NCBI RefSeq assembly: GCF_014649015.1
Contig: NZ_BMSF01000007.1
Location: 186,001-250,000, forward strand
Direction of reading: 5' to 3'
From: Streptomyces narbonensis
Lineage (GTDB): Bacteria; Actinomycetota; Actinomycetes; Streptomycetales; Streptomycetaceae
Length of the DNA: 64,000 bases
Shown here: positions 26,791 to 35,747 of the stretch, piece after piece
Numbering within the stretch: the stretch's first letter is position 1
Layout: each line of letters starts with the position of its first letter
Translations under genes and position numbers: made by a program
The notes under the pieces: model-generated
The model's database searches: none
What the model saw: only the letters and a program-made list of their open reading frames with translations
What the model was told of the DNA's origin: nothing

Positions 26791-28632
26791 ATGCACGAGA
26801 CCCTGCCCTCCTTCGAGGACACCACCGACTTCGACGACGCGGACAGGGGCTTCATCGGCGCCCTGGTCCCCGGCAAGGTCACGGGCGCCGGCGGCCGGAC
26901 CGTCTGGGACGGGGACGCCTACGACTTCCTCAAGGAGGACTGCCCCGACACCGCGCACCCCAGCCTGTGGCGCCAGGCCCGGCTGTGCTCGCGCCAGGGC
27001 CTGTACAAGGTCACCGAGGGCGTCTACCAGGTGCGGGGGCTCGACCTGTCGAACATGACGGTCGTCGAGGGCGAGCGCGGGATCGTCGTCATCGACCCGC
27101 TGATCTCCACGGAGACCGCCGCCGCCGCGCTCGCGCTCTACAAGGAGCACCGCGGCGACCGGCCCGTCACGGGCATGATCTACACCCATTCGCACGCCGA
27201 CCACTTCGGTGGCGCGCGCGGGATCCTCCCGCACGGCGCCGAGGAGGGCGTGCCGATCATCGCCCCGGCGGGTTTCCTGGAGCACGCGGTCAGCGAGAAC
27301 GTGTACGCGGGCAACGCGATGACCCGCCGCGCGGCCTTCATGTACGGGGCGAACCTGCCGAAGGCCCCGGACGCACAGATCGGCGCCGGGCTCGGCCAGA
27401 CCACCTCCCTCGGCACCCTCAGCCTCATCGAGCCGACCGTGGACATCACGGAGACCGGCCAGGAGGTGACGGTCGACGGCGTACGGATCGTCTTCCAGCT
27501 GACGCCGGGCACCGAGGCGCCGGCCGAGATGAACTTCCTCTTCCCGGACCTGCGGGCGCTGTGCCTGGCCGAGAACGCCACGCACAACATGCACAACATC
27601 CTGACCCTGCGCGGGGCGCTCGTCCGCGACTCCCGGGTGTGGTCCGCGTACCTCGACGAGGCGGTCGAGTTCTTCCACGGGCAGTACGACGTCGGCTTCG
27701 CCTCCCACCACTGGCCCACCTGGGGCCACGACAACGTGGTGCGGTTCCTGACCGAGCAGCGGGACCTCTACGCGTACCTGCACGACCAGACGCTGCGGCT
27801 GCTCAACGAAGGCCTCAACGGCCCGGAGGTCGCCGAGCGGATCGAGCTGCCGCCCGCCCTGGCCTCGTCCTGGCACGCGCGCGGCTACTACGGCTCGCTG
27901 AGCCACAACAGCAAGGCGGTCTACCAGCGCTACCTGGGCTGGTTCGACGGCAACGTGGCCCACCTGTGGGAGCACCCGCCGGTCGAGAGCGCGAAGCGGT
28001 ACGTGGCCCTGGCCGGCGGCCCCGCCGAGATGCTCGTCAAGGCCCGCGAGTACGTCGACGCGGACGACCTGCGGTTCGCGGCGACCCTGCTCAACCACCT
28101 GGTCTTCGCCGAGCCCGGGAACATCGAGGCGAAGGAGGCCCTGGCCTCGGTCTACGACCGGCTGGGGTACGGCGCCGAGAACGGGCCCTGGCGCAACTTC
28201 TACCTGTCCTCGGCGCTGGAGCTCCGCCAGGGCATCGTCAAGACCGCGCTCGACGCGGCCAACCCCGAGATGACGAGGGCCCTCACCGTCCCGATGCTCG
28301 TCGACTCGATCGCCGTACGGATCGACGGGCCGCGCGCCTGGCACGAGGACCTGACCCTCGACCTGCTCGTGCTGGACGGCCCCACGAGTGCGGGGACGCG
28401 CCACCGGCTCACCCTGCACAACGGCGCCCTCACCCAGCGGGTGGTCACGGGCCCGCCCCGGACGCCCGCCGGGCTCACCCTGACGCTGGCCAAGGTCCAG
28501 CTCCTCGGCCTCCTTGCCGGTCAGAGCCTCCAGGAGCTCGGGGTCGGTGTGGAGGGCGACCCGGCCCTGCTCGCGCGGCTTCTGTCGTACGTGACGACGC
28601 CCGACCCGCAGTTCCCGATCGTCACGCCGTGA
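26791..28632 (+). CDS. Alkyl sulfatase (SdsA1/BDS1-like metallo-beta-lactamase fold)
   Basis: 613 residues from the ATG at 26791, preceded by GGAACGGAG. The metallo-beta-lactamase motif HSHADH (H133, H135, D137, H138) and the second-metal region ENATHNMHN (residues 261-269) are present, followed by the alkyl-sulfatase dimerisation domain and a C-terminal SCP2-like domain (about 485-613). The family hydrolyses primary alkyl sulfates such as dodecyl sulfate. No signal peptide is evident, so the substrate would be taken up first. Confidence 0.92.
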   Translation: MHETLPSFEDTTDFDDADRGFIGALVPGKVTGAGGRTVWDGDAYDFLKEDCPDTAHPSLWRQARLCSRQGLYKVTEGVYQVRGLDLSNMTVVEGERGIVVIDPLISTETAAAALALYKEHRGDRPVTGMIYTHSHADHFGGARGILPHGAEEGVPIIAPAGFLEHAVSENVYAGNAMTRRAAFMYGANLPKAPDAQIGAGLGQTTSLGTLSLIEPTVDITETGQEVTVDGVRIVFQLTPGTEAPAEMNFLFPDLRALCLAENATHNMHNILTLRGALVRDSRVWSAYLDEAVEFFHGQYDVGFASHHWPTWGHDNVVRFLTEQRDLYAYLHDQTLRLLNEGLNGPEVAERIELPPALASSWHARGYYGSLSHNSKAVYQRYLGWFDGNVAHLWEHPPVESAKRYVALAGGPAEMLVKAREYVDADDLRFAATLLNHLVFAEPGNIEAKEALASVYDRLGYGAENGPWRNFYLSSALELRQGIVKTALDAANPEMTRALTVPMLVDSIAVRIDGPRAWHEDLTLDLLVLDGPTSAGTRHRLTLHNGALTQRVVTGPPRTPAGLTLTLAKVQLLGLLAGQSLQELGVGVEGDPALLARLLSYVTTPDPQFPIVTP

Positions 28633-28681
28633 GCGGCCACGGGGCCCGCGGGGCGCACCGGGCCGGGCGCGCGCCGGGCGG

Positions 28682-29689
28682 TCAGCGGACGAACCAGGCC
28701 ACCACGCCGAGCAGGATCAGCGCCGCGCAGATCCCGAGGTTCACCACCTTGTACTGGAGGAAGACGGCGACGAACTCGCGCATGGTCGCCGACGGCCAGA
28801 AGTAGGCGGCGGTGGGCGAGCCGACGACCTGGCCGTCCACCCCCGCCCGCCGGGCCATCAGCGCGGCCCGGAAGGCGTGGAAGTTGTTGGTGACGATCAC
28901 GCAGGAGGAGCCGGGCCGGTCCCGCTCCATCAGCTCCTTGCTGAAGAGCATGTTCTCCTCGGTCGTGCGCGAGCGGTCCTCGCGCACGACCGCACCGGCG
29001 GGGAAGCCGCGCTCGACGAGGTAGTCGGCCATCGCGTGCGACTCGGGCACCTCCTCGTCGGGGCCCTGGCCGCCCGAGGCGATGAGGACCGGCGCGTCCC
29101 CGCCGCGCGCGGCCAGCGTCTCGTACACCTCCCGGCCGCGGTCCAGGCGGCTCGCGAGGAGCGGCGGAACCCGGCGGCCGCCGATCAGTCCCGAGCCGAG
29201 GACCACGACGTAGTCGGCGTCGCGGCGGAGCCTCATCCGGCCGTACAGGAACGCGTAACCGACGAAGCAGAGGAACAGGAACGAGACGTACCCGAGGACG
29301 AGCAGCGTGGTGACGGCGATCAGTCCCACGGCCCGCGAGTGCGTGGCGACCGCCGCCGCCATCAGGCCCATCACGCCGAACATGCCGAGGCCCGCGAGGA
29401 GCGAGAGCAGGTTCGCCGGGCGTCTGCCCTCCTTGCGGACCATCTTCACGCCGTTCATGCAGAGCAGCACGGCGAGCACGAAGGGGCCGAGGCCCAGCAC
29501 GAGCAGCACCAGGATCATCACGGTCTCGGCGACGCCGGGCGGGGCCGCGTCGATCTCCGCGAGAAGACCGAGCCCGAAGAACGTGACGGCCAGGCCGAGG
29601 TACACGGCATTGCCGAAGCGGCGCCGGTCGCGCAGCACGCCGGCCCCGAAGAGCAGCAGGAAGACAGCGGCCACGACGAAGGCGATCAT
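28682..29689 (-). CDS. YdcF/DUF218 membrane protein
   Basis: 335 residues. Four or five transmembrane helices fill the first 150 residues, and one more ends the protein (LGICAALILLGVVAWF). Between them is the DUF218 domain: VVVLGSGLIGG, LIASGGQGPDEEVPES, SRTTEENMLFS and VTNNFHAFRA. The family includes ElyC and SanA, linked to envelope polysaccharide and peptidoglycan homeostasis. It converges with the alkyl sulfatase gene. Confidence 0.9.
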   Translation of the reverse strand: MIAFVVAAVFLLLFGAGVLRDRRRFGNAVYLGLAVTFFGLGLLAEIDAAPPGVAETVMILVLLVLGLGPFVLAVLLCMNGVKMVRKEGRRPANLLSLLAGLGMFGVMGLMAAAVATHSRAVGLIAVTTLLVLGYVSFLFLCFVGYAFLYGRMRLRRDADYVVVLGSGLIGGRRVPPLLASRLDRGREVYETLAARGGDAPVLIASGGQGPDEEVPESHAMADYLVERGFPAGAVVREDRSRTTEENMLFSKELMERDRPGSSCVIVTNNFHAFRAALMARRAGVDGQVVGSPTAAYFWPSATMREFVAVFLQYKVVNLGICAALILLGVVAWFVR

Positions 29690-29731
29690 TGCGCCATCGT
29701 AGGCATCGGGACGGACACCCGACCCCTGTTC

Positions 29732-31192
29732 CTACTCCTCTCCCGCCAGGGCGAACAGGCCCAGGCGGGCGCCCTCTTCGTAGGCGCGGCGCAGCTCCTG
29801 GTCGTCGAGCAGCCCGCGCAGGAGCGATTCGCTGCGGTCGCGCGAGGTCGCGCAGTACTCCGCCGGGCGGTACGCCTCCTCGAAGACGGAGGCCCTCAAC
29901 AGGTCCGCCGCGCCGAGGAGATGGGCGGCGGAGGTCATCCGGCCGACCATGACCCGCATCTGGGCGAGGAGTTCGGCCGCGCAGGCCGCCCCGACGGCCG
30001 TCCCGAGGTGCAGATGGGCGCGGAGCGCTCGCCGGGCGTGCTCGGCGGCCCGCTCGCGCTCCCCGTCCCAGGAGAGGAGTTCGGCCCGCGCGTGGTGCGC
30101 CCAGGCGTCGGCCCACAGGTCGCGCCCCGTCCAGGCCAGCCGGGCCGACGTGTCGAGAACCGCCTGGTCCAGGGCCTCCTGCGCGGCCTCCGGGTCGGTC
30201 CGGCTGAGGGTCAGGGCGAGCGCGACCCAGCACAGCTCCCGGCTCGGCCCGAACTCCGGGTGCTCCTCCATGAGGGCGAGCGCCTCCCGGAACTCTGCCG
30301 CCGCCTCGCGCGCACGCCCCTGGAAGAGGGCGGTCGCGCCGCGCAGGTGGGCCAGCATCCCGAGGCACCGGTCGTCCCCGTCCCGCACGGCCGCCGCCCA
30401 GGCCTGGACGAGCAGCGGGTCGGCGTCCTCGGGGCGGCCCGCCTCCAGCTCCAGGTAGGCGGCGAGCCACAGGGCGCGGGCCGGCGGCGGGCCCGAGTGC
30501 AGGGAGAGGGCGTGCCGCAGCCGGATGTGGCCCTCTGCGACCCGCCCGCAGGCCACCCACAGGAACCACAGCGAGACCACGATCTCGACGGACGTCTCGG
30601 CCTCGGCGCTCGGCGAGAGCGGGGCCGTCGTCGGGTCCATCGCGGCGGCCAGGTCGGGAAGTTCGCGCAGGGCGAGGTCCCGGGCGTCGATCTGGCGGCC
30701 GCTCTGCCACCAGTCGGCGGCCTGCCGGGCCACCTTCACGCACCATCTCCGGTGGTGCAGGACGACGGCCCAGCGGTCGCCGCGCCCGGTGAGGCGGCGG
30801 GCGCCGACGGCCCGCATCGGGTGCGGCATCCAGTAACGGGGCGCGCCGTCCTCGCCGTCGAACAGGTCGTCGACGGGGAGGAGCGCGAGGGGGGCGAGCC
30901 GGTCGAGGACCGCCTGGATCTCCCCCGCGGGCAGCGCGTCGGAGGCGCAGACCTCGCGGACCGCCTCCCGGCCGAAGGCGCCCTCGAAAACGGAGAGCCG
31001 CTCCCACAGGAAGCGCTCGGCGGGGCCGCAGCGCGCGTAGCCCTGCTCTGCGGCGGTCAGTTGGTCGGCACTGACCGGCTCACCCCACAGCAGCTCCGCC
31101 TCCGACGACTTCCCCATGTGCCCCACGTGCCCCACGTGCCCCATGTGTCCCATGTGCCCCATGTGCCCCATGGACTCCATCCCCCGCACCAT
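29732..31192 (-). CDS. TPR-rich protein related to LuxR/NB-ARC regulators but lacking ATPase and HTH
   Basis: About 480-486 residues depending on start. After a repetitive N-terminus (MGH/VGH tripeptides) the protein resembles the winged-helix plus TPR portion that follows the NTPase in LAL-type regulators (ERFLWERLSVFEGAFGREAVREVC). No P-loop and no C-terminal LuxR HTH is present. Many possible starts exist: ATGs at 31192, 31180, 31171, 31162, 31153, 31144 and 31117. I give the longest. It is divergent from an Lrp-type regulator with 165 bp between them. A stand-alone protein-protein adaptor is likely. Confidence 0.75.
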   Translation of the reverse strand: MVRGMESMGHMGHMGHMGHVGHVGHMGKSSEAELLWGEPVSADQLTAAEQGYARCGPAERFLWERLSVFEGAFGREAVREVCASDALPAGEIQAVLDRLAPLALLPVDDLFDGEDGAPRYWMPHPMRAVGARRLTGRGDRWAVVLHHRRWCVKVARQAADWWQSGRQIDARDLALRELPDLAAAMDPTTAPLSPSAEAETSVEIVVSLWFLWVACGRVAEGHIRLRHALSLHSGPPPARALWLAAYLELEAGRPEDADPLLVQAWAAAVRDGDDRCLGMLAHLRGATALFQGRAREAAAEFREALALMEEHPEFGPSRELCWVALALTLSRTDPEAAQEALDQAVLDTSARLAWTGRDLWADAWAHHARAELLSWDGERERAAEHARRALRAHLHLGTAVGAACAAELLAQMRVMVGRMTSAAHLLGAADLLRASVFEEAYRPAEYCATSRDRSESLLRGLLDDQELRRAYEEGARLGLFALAGEE

Positions 31193-31279
31193 CCCGTCCC
31201 GTGCCGTCCCGCCCTGTTCCTGTCCACATCTGCGACTTATGCCGGCCTTCATGGCGAACAATCGCCACTCCGGCTTGAA

Positions 31280-31362
31280 TGCATATGCCCCAGACCACAT
31301 CCTGGGGCGCCCTGGTGCCCACCCCCATGGTTTCCCAGGTATCGGCCAAGGAGGCATATGCA
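31280..31362. promoter_or_regulatory. Paired GCATATGC palindromes flanking the Lrp promoter
   Basis: TGCATATGCC at 31280-31289 is the exact reverse complement of GGCATATGCA at 31353-31362, 73 bp apart, the second overlapping the ATG of the Lrp-type gene. Each contains the 8-bp palindrome GCATATGC. Lrp proteins wrap DNA at spaced palindromes, so autoregulation is a reasonable guess. Confidence 0.45.
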
Positions 31363-32389
31363 TACCGGGGAATCCGTCCTGGGAGAGCCGGATCTGTCGC
31401 TGATCCACGCACTCCAGCTCGCCCCGCGCGCCAGCTGGACGCAGCTCTCGGCCGTCCTGGGGTCGAGCCCCGACACGCTCGCCCGGCGCTGGGACCACCT
31501 CACCGCGGGCGGCTGGGCCTGGAGTTCGCTGCTCGTCGCCCGCAGCCAGGAGTCCACGCTGTACGCCTGGGTCGAGCTCGAATGCGCCGCGGGTACGGTC
31601 GACTCGACCGCACTCGAACTCACCGACGATCCGTACACCCTCGGCGTCCACCAGGTGACCGGCGACGCCGACCTGGTGCTGCTCGTGGTCTGCCCGGACC
31701 TCTACGCCCTCGACGTCTACCTGGCGGGCCGGGTGCGCCGCCTGCCGGGGGTGTTCCGCTCCCGCACACAGGTCGTCACCCGGCTGCACAACCGGCCGTA
31801 CCGGTCGCGGATCGAGCAGCTCGCCCCCGGGCAGGTCCGGCTCCTCGCGGACGTCACCGGTGGCGAGAAGCGGCCGCGCCCGCCCGCCCGTCCACGGACG
31901 CCCCTCACGGACCTCGACCGCCAACTGGTCGCGGAACTGGCCGGGGACGCCCGCCGCAGCGCCGCCGAACTGGCCCGGCAGTGCGGCACGAGCGAGTCGA
32001 CGGTGCGGCGCAAGCTGGACGCCCTCATGGCGGCCGGCGCGCTGCACCACCACTGCCTGCCGGCCCCGAGGTTCTCCGGACGCCCGGTGTGGGCGCTGGT
32101 CACGGCCGACGTCCCGCCCCTTGAGGTCTCCTCGACGGTGGCGGCGCTGACCCGGCTGCGCCACACCCTGCTGATCACCTCGGTGACCGGGCCGCACAAC
32201 CTGGCGCTCGCGATGTGGCTCCGTACGGTCGAGGAGCTGCACGAGGTGACGGCGACGCTCGTACGGGCCGCCCCCGCGCTGCGGATCACCGGCACCCAGG
32301 TCTCGCTGCGCACCCACAAGATCGGGGCGCAGGCCCTCGGCCCGGACGGGCGGCGCACGCACCACATACGGCCGGACGTGACGGTCTGA
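31358..32389 (+). CDS. Lrp/AsnC-family transcriptional regulator (two-HTH form)
   Basis: 343 residues from the ATG at 31358, which follows AAGGAGG (31348-31354). It is about twice the size of classic Lrp: a first HTH (PDLSLIHALQLAPRASWTQL) plus ligand-like domain fills residues 1-165, and a second AsnC-type HTH (LTDLDRQLVAELAGDARRSA, about 186-205) plus RAM-like domain fills the rest. Such tandem Lrp proteins are frequent in Streptomyces and respond to amino acids or related metabolites. Confidence 0.88.
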   Translation: MHTGESVLGEPDLSLIHALQLAPRASWTQLSAVLGSSPDTLARRWDHLTAGGWAWSSLLVARSQESTLYAWVELECAAGTVDSTALELTDDPYTLGVHQVTGDADLVLLVVCPDLYALDVYLAGRVRRLPGVFRSRTQVVTRLHNRPYRSRIEQLAPGQVRLLADVTGGEKRPRPPARPRTPLTDLDRQLVAELAGDARRSAAELARQCGTSESTVRRKLDALMAAGALHHHCLPAPRFSGRPVWALVTADVPPLEVSSTVAALTRLRHTLLITSVTGPHNLALAMWLRTVEELHEVTATLVRAAPALRITGTQVSLRTHKIGAQALGPDGRRTHHIRPDVTV

Positions 32390-32391
32390 GT

Positions 32392-32505
32392 GGCGCACCG
32401 GTCCGGAGCCGGGAGGCGCACCGGTCCGGAGCCGGGAGGCGCACCGGCCCCAGGCCGGGAGGCGTGCCGGTCCCAGGCCGGGAGGCGTGCGGTCCGAGGC
32501 CGGTC
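32392..32505. repeat. 23-bp tandem repeat, five units
   Basis: Units start at 32392, 32415, 32438, 32461 and 32484 with the consensus GGCGCACCGGTCC followed by GGAGCCGGGA. The first two units are identical and the later ones drift. The array begins right after the stop of the Lrp gene and ends before the DUF6191-like gene. Confidence 0.85.
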
Positions 32506-32546
32506 GACCCGTTCCGCCGCACGGGCCCGCGTGGTCTCATGGGGGC

Positions 32547-32837
32547 ATGGAGTTCGCCGTGTTCGTGACGCTGCCCGGCCTCGTCATCCTGCTGACGGTG
32601 GTCGCCTTCGCCGACCAGCTGCTGCGGGCGACCGGGCGCGGCAAGCGCACGGGCCAGGTCTCCTCCACGGGCTTCGAGCAGCTGCACGCGACGTTCTCGC
32701 AGGGCAAGCAGAACGAGCTCAAGGAGCGGCAGAGCGCCCTCGTGATGCGCGACGACGAGGAGGACGGCGCCCCGCCGCACCACTCGACGGTGGATCTGAA
32801 GGGCGGGCGGGCCGTCATCCGGATCGGCCGGTCGTGA
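32547..32837 (+). CDS. DUF6191-like small membrane protein
   Basis: 96 residues with one N-terminal transmembrane helix (about 3-22, FAVFVTLPGLVILLTVVAFA) and a charged cytosolic tail containing GFEQLHATFSQGKQNEL. This pattern matches the short DUF6191 proteins common in Streptomyces. Function unknown. GGGGG directly precedes the ATG. Confidence 0.7.
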   Translation: MEFAVFVTLPGLVILLTVVAFADQLLRATGRGKRTGQVSSTGFEQLHATFSQGKQNELKERQSALVMRDDEEDGAPPHHSTVDLKGGRAVIRIGRS

Positions 32838-32930
32838 CCGCCTCGGCCGGTCGTGACCGCCTCGGCCGGGTCGTCGTCCTGTTCCTCGGCCTCGGCCTCG
32901 CCTCGCCCTCGCCTCGCCCTCGTCCGTCTT

Positions 32931-33779
32931 CTACGCCGGCCGGGACGCCTTGATCGAGTACATCAGCGGGATCCGGGGACGGTCCGCCGGGAAGCGGTAG
33001 TAGCCGTCCTCGTGCCGCTGGAGCGCGCCGTAGCGGGGGAACAGCGAGGCGTCGTGCTCGTGCAGGAACTCGATCCTCAGGCCCGCCTTCGCGAGCGCCG
33101 TGACGACCTCGCCGACCGGGTGCACCCACTCCACGCTGCGGTTGTGGACGGTGTCGGCGTCCAGGTCCGCGTACGTGCCCGGGGAGCTGTCCACCCACGG
33201 CTCGCGGACGAAGTAGTCATACACGATCCGGCTGCCGGTCTCGTCGTCGAGCGAGTCGGTCAGCGGATGGAACTCCGCCACGTAGACGAAGCCGCCCGGT
33301 GCGACGAGCGAGGCGACGGTCTCCGCCCAGCGCTCGATGTCGGGCAGCCAGTTCAGCGCCCCGCCACCCGTGTAGACGATGTCGTACGCGCTGTCCGGGA
33401 CGGCCTGGGCGGCCTCGTACACGTCGGCGGCGACGAAGGCCGCGCGGTCCTGCGAGTAGCCGAGGTCCGCGGCGAGGGAACGGGCCGTGTCGACGGCCGG
33501 CTCGGAGAAGTCCAGGCCGACGACGTGCGCGGCGCCGTGCCGCGCCCAGGAGAGCGTGTCCAGGCCGATGTGGCACTGGAGGTGGAGCAGGGACCGTCCG
33601 GTGACGTCACCGACCTCGGCGAGCTCGAAGTCCCTCAGGGCCTCCTTGCCCGCGCGGAAGGCGTCGAGGTCGTAGAAGTCGCTGGAGGCGTGGATCGGAA
33701 CGCGCTCGTCCCAGCGCGCACGGTTGGCCTCGCGCCAGTCCTCAGGGGTCGGGGAGTACATGTCGGCGAGGTTATCCAC
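32931..33779 (-). CDS. Class I SAM-dependent methyltransferase
   Basis: 282 residues. The SAM-binding Rossmann motif I is degenerate but present (LLHLQCHIGLDTLSWA, about 64-79), motif II is VVGLDFSEPAV and the acidic loop DIVYTGGGALNWL marks motif IV. The C-terminal 80 residues supply a substrate lid. A start at the ATG at 33761 is equally possible. It is divergent from the S9 peptidase. The methyl acceptor is unknown. Confidence 0.82.
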   Translation of the reverse strand: MDNLADMYSPTPEDWREANRARWDERVPIHASSDFYDLDAFRAGKEALRDFELAEVGDVTGRSLLHLQCHIGLDTLSWARHGAAHVVGLDFSEPAVDTARSLAADLGYSQDRAAFVAADVYEAAQAVPDSAYDIVYTGGGALNWLPDIERWAETVASLVAPGGFVYVAEFHPLTDSLDDETGSRIVYDYFVREPWVDSSPGTYADLDADTVHNRSVEWVHPVGEVVTALAKAGLRIEFLHEHDASLFPRYGALQRHEDGYYRFPADRPRIPLMYSIKASRPA

Positions 33780-33832
33780 AGGTTGCGGACGACGCGACCG
33801 GATTGTCGGCCGCGCGGAGCATCATGGGTGTC

Positions 33833-35686
33833 ATGACTGAGAGCAAGGACTTCACCGAGATCGCGGCGTGGGAGCGGACCCCGGCGTGGGAGCAGCGGTT
33901 CCGCGCACCGCGCGTCTCCCTGCCCGAGTGGGCCGAGGAGGCCCCGGACCGCTCGCTGTTCGTCTCCAACGCCACGGGGACGTACGAGCTGTACGCCTGG
34001 GACCGGGCGAGCGGCGAGCAGCGGCAGGTCACGGACCGGCCGAACGGCACGACGGACGGCACGCTCTCTCCTGACGGCGCGTGGATCTGGTGGTTCGCGG
34101 ACACCGACGGGGACGAGTTCGGGGTGTGGATGCGCCAGCCGTTCGCGGGCGGCGCGGACGAGCCCGCCGTGCCGGGGCTCGACGCCTCCTACCCGGGCGG
34201 CCTCGCCATCGGCCGGGAGGGCACGCTGGTGATCGGCCGGTCCACGGACGAGGACGGCTCGACGGTCCATCTCGTACGGCCGGGGGCCGCCGCCCCGGTC
34301 GAGATCTACCGGCACCGGGAGTCGGCCGGGGTCGGCGACCTCTCGCACGACGGCTCGCTGATCGCGATCGAGCACACCGAGCACGGGGACGCGATGCACT
34401 CGGCGCTGCGCGTGCTGCGCGCCGCCGACGCGAGCGTGCTGGCCGAGCTCGACGACACCAAGGGCGGCACGGAGGAGCTCGGGCTCGCGGTCCTCGGCTT
34501 CGCGCCCCTGGCGGGCGACTCCCGGCTGCTCGTCGCGCACCAGCGGCGCGGCCGCTGGGAGCCGATGCTCTGGGACGTGGCGCAGGGGACGGAGACCGAT
34601 CTCCGGCTCGACCTGCCGGGCGACGTGTCGGCCGAGTGGTACCCGGACGGCTCCGGACTGCTGATCGTGCACAGCTTCGAGGCCCGCAGCGAGCTCTTCC
34701 GGTACGAGATCGGCACGCGCGCCCTGGTGCGGGTGGAGACCCCGGCCGGCTCGGTGTCGGACGCGACGGCCCGGCCGGACGGCAGCGTCGAATACCTCTG
34801 GTCGTCGGCGGCCCGGCCGCCGGTGGTGCGCTCCACGGACGGCAGGATCGTCCTCGACCCGCCCGGCCCCGAGGCGCCGCACTCGGTGCCCGTGGAGGAC
34901 GTGTGGGTGGACGGGCCCGGCGGCCGGATCCACGCGCTCGTGCAGCGCCCGGCGGAGGGCGAGGGACCGTTTCCCACGGTCTTCGAGGTGCACGGCGGTC
35001 CCGCCTGGCACGACAGCGACGCCTTCGCCTCGGGCCCGGCGGCCTGGGTGGACCACGGGTACGCGGTGGTGCGGGTCAACTACCGCGGCTCGACGGGCTA
35101 CGGCCGGGAGTGGACGGACGCGCTCAAGCACCGGGTCGGTCTGATCGAGCTGGAGGACGTCGAGGCGGTCCGCGAGTGGGCGGTGTCGAGCGGCCTCGCC
35201 GACCCGGCGCGCCTGGTCCTCTCCGGCGGCTCGTGGGGCGGCTACCTCACGCTCCTCGGCCTCGGGACGCAGCCCGACGCCTGGGCGGTCGGTCTGGCGG
35301 CGGTCCCGGTCGCGGACTACGTCACGGCGTACGAGGACGAGATGGAGGCCCTGAAGGCGCTCGACCGGACGCTGCTGGGCGGCTCGCCGGAGGAGGTGCC
35401 CGAGCGGTACGCGGCCTCGTCGCCGCTGACGTACGTGGACGCGGTGAAGGCGCCGGTCCACATCTCCGCCGGCGTCAACGACCCGCGGTGCCCGATCCGG
35501 CAGATCGACAACTACGTGGACCGGCTCGCGGCCCGGGACGCGGTCCACGAGGTGTACCGGTACGACGCGGGCCACGGCTCGCTCGTCGTGGAGGAGCGGA
35601 TCAAGCAGGTCGCTCTGGACCTGGCCTTCGCCGCGAAGCACCTGGGGGGTGACTCGGCGGCACGGGACGCCGCGGGCCCGGCCTGA
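33833..35686 (+). CDS. S9-family prolyl oligopeptidase-like serine peptidase
   Basis: 617 residues from the ATG at 33833. A seven-bladed beta-propeller region (about 25-360, with repeated PDG motifs) is followed by the alpha/beta-hydrolase domain. The catalytic triad is S467 (in GGSWGG), D550 (in VNDPRCP) and H581 (in GHGS). The oxyanion-side motif HGGP is present near 385. No signal peptide, so it acts on cytosolic peptides or acyl-peptides. Confidence 0.92.
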   Translation: MTESKDFTEIAAWERTPAWEQRFRAPRVSLPEWAEEAPDRSLFVSNATGTYELYAWDRASGEQRQVTDRPNGTTDGTLSPDGAWIWWFADTDGDEFGVWMRQPFAGGADEPAVPGLDASYPGGLAIGREGTLVIGRSTDEDGSTVHLVRPGAAAPVEIYRHRESAGVGDLSHDGSLIAIEHTEHGDAMHSALRVLRAADASVLAELDDTKGGTEELGLAVLGFAPLAGDSRLLVAHQRRGRWEPMLWDVAQGTETDLRLDLPGDVSAEWYPDGSGLLIVHSFEARSELFRYEIGTRALVRVETPAGSVSDATARPDGSVEYLWSSAARPPVVRSTDGRIVLDPPGPEAPHSVPVEDVWVDGPGGRIHALVQRPAEGEGPFPTVFEVHGGPAWHDSDAFASGPAAWVDHGYAVVRVNYRGSTGYGREWTDALKHRVGLIELEDVEAVREWAVSSGLADPARLVLSGGSWGGYLTLLGLGTQPDAWAVGLAAVPVADYVTAYEDEMEALKALDRTLLGGSPEEVPERYAASSPLTYVDAVKAPVHISAGVNDPRCPIRQIDNYVDRLAARDAVHEVYRYDAGHGSLVVEERIKQVALDLAFAAKHLGGDSAARDAAGPA

Positions 35687-35747
35687 TCGACAGGACACCC
35701 GGTACCCGGCCGTCGGGGAGCCGATCCCGCTTGCGTACCGTGGGGGT

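Noticed and set aside
28877..31357. Upstream extension of the Lrp-type gene frame by more than 800 codons
   Set aside because: The extension is antisense to the YdcF and TPR genes; AAGGAGG before the ATG at 31358 fixes the true start.
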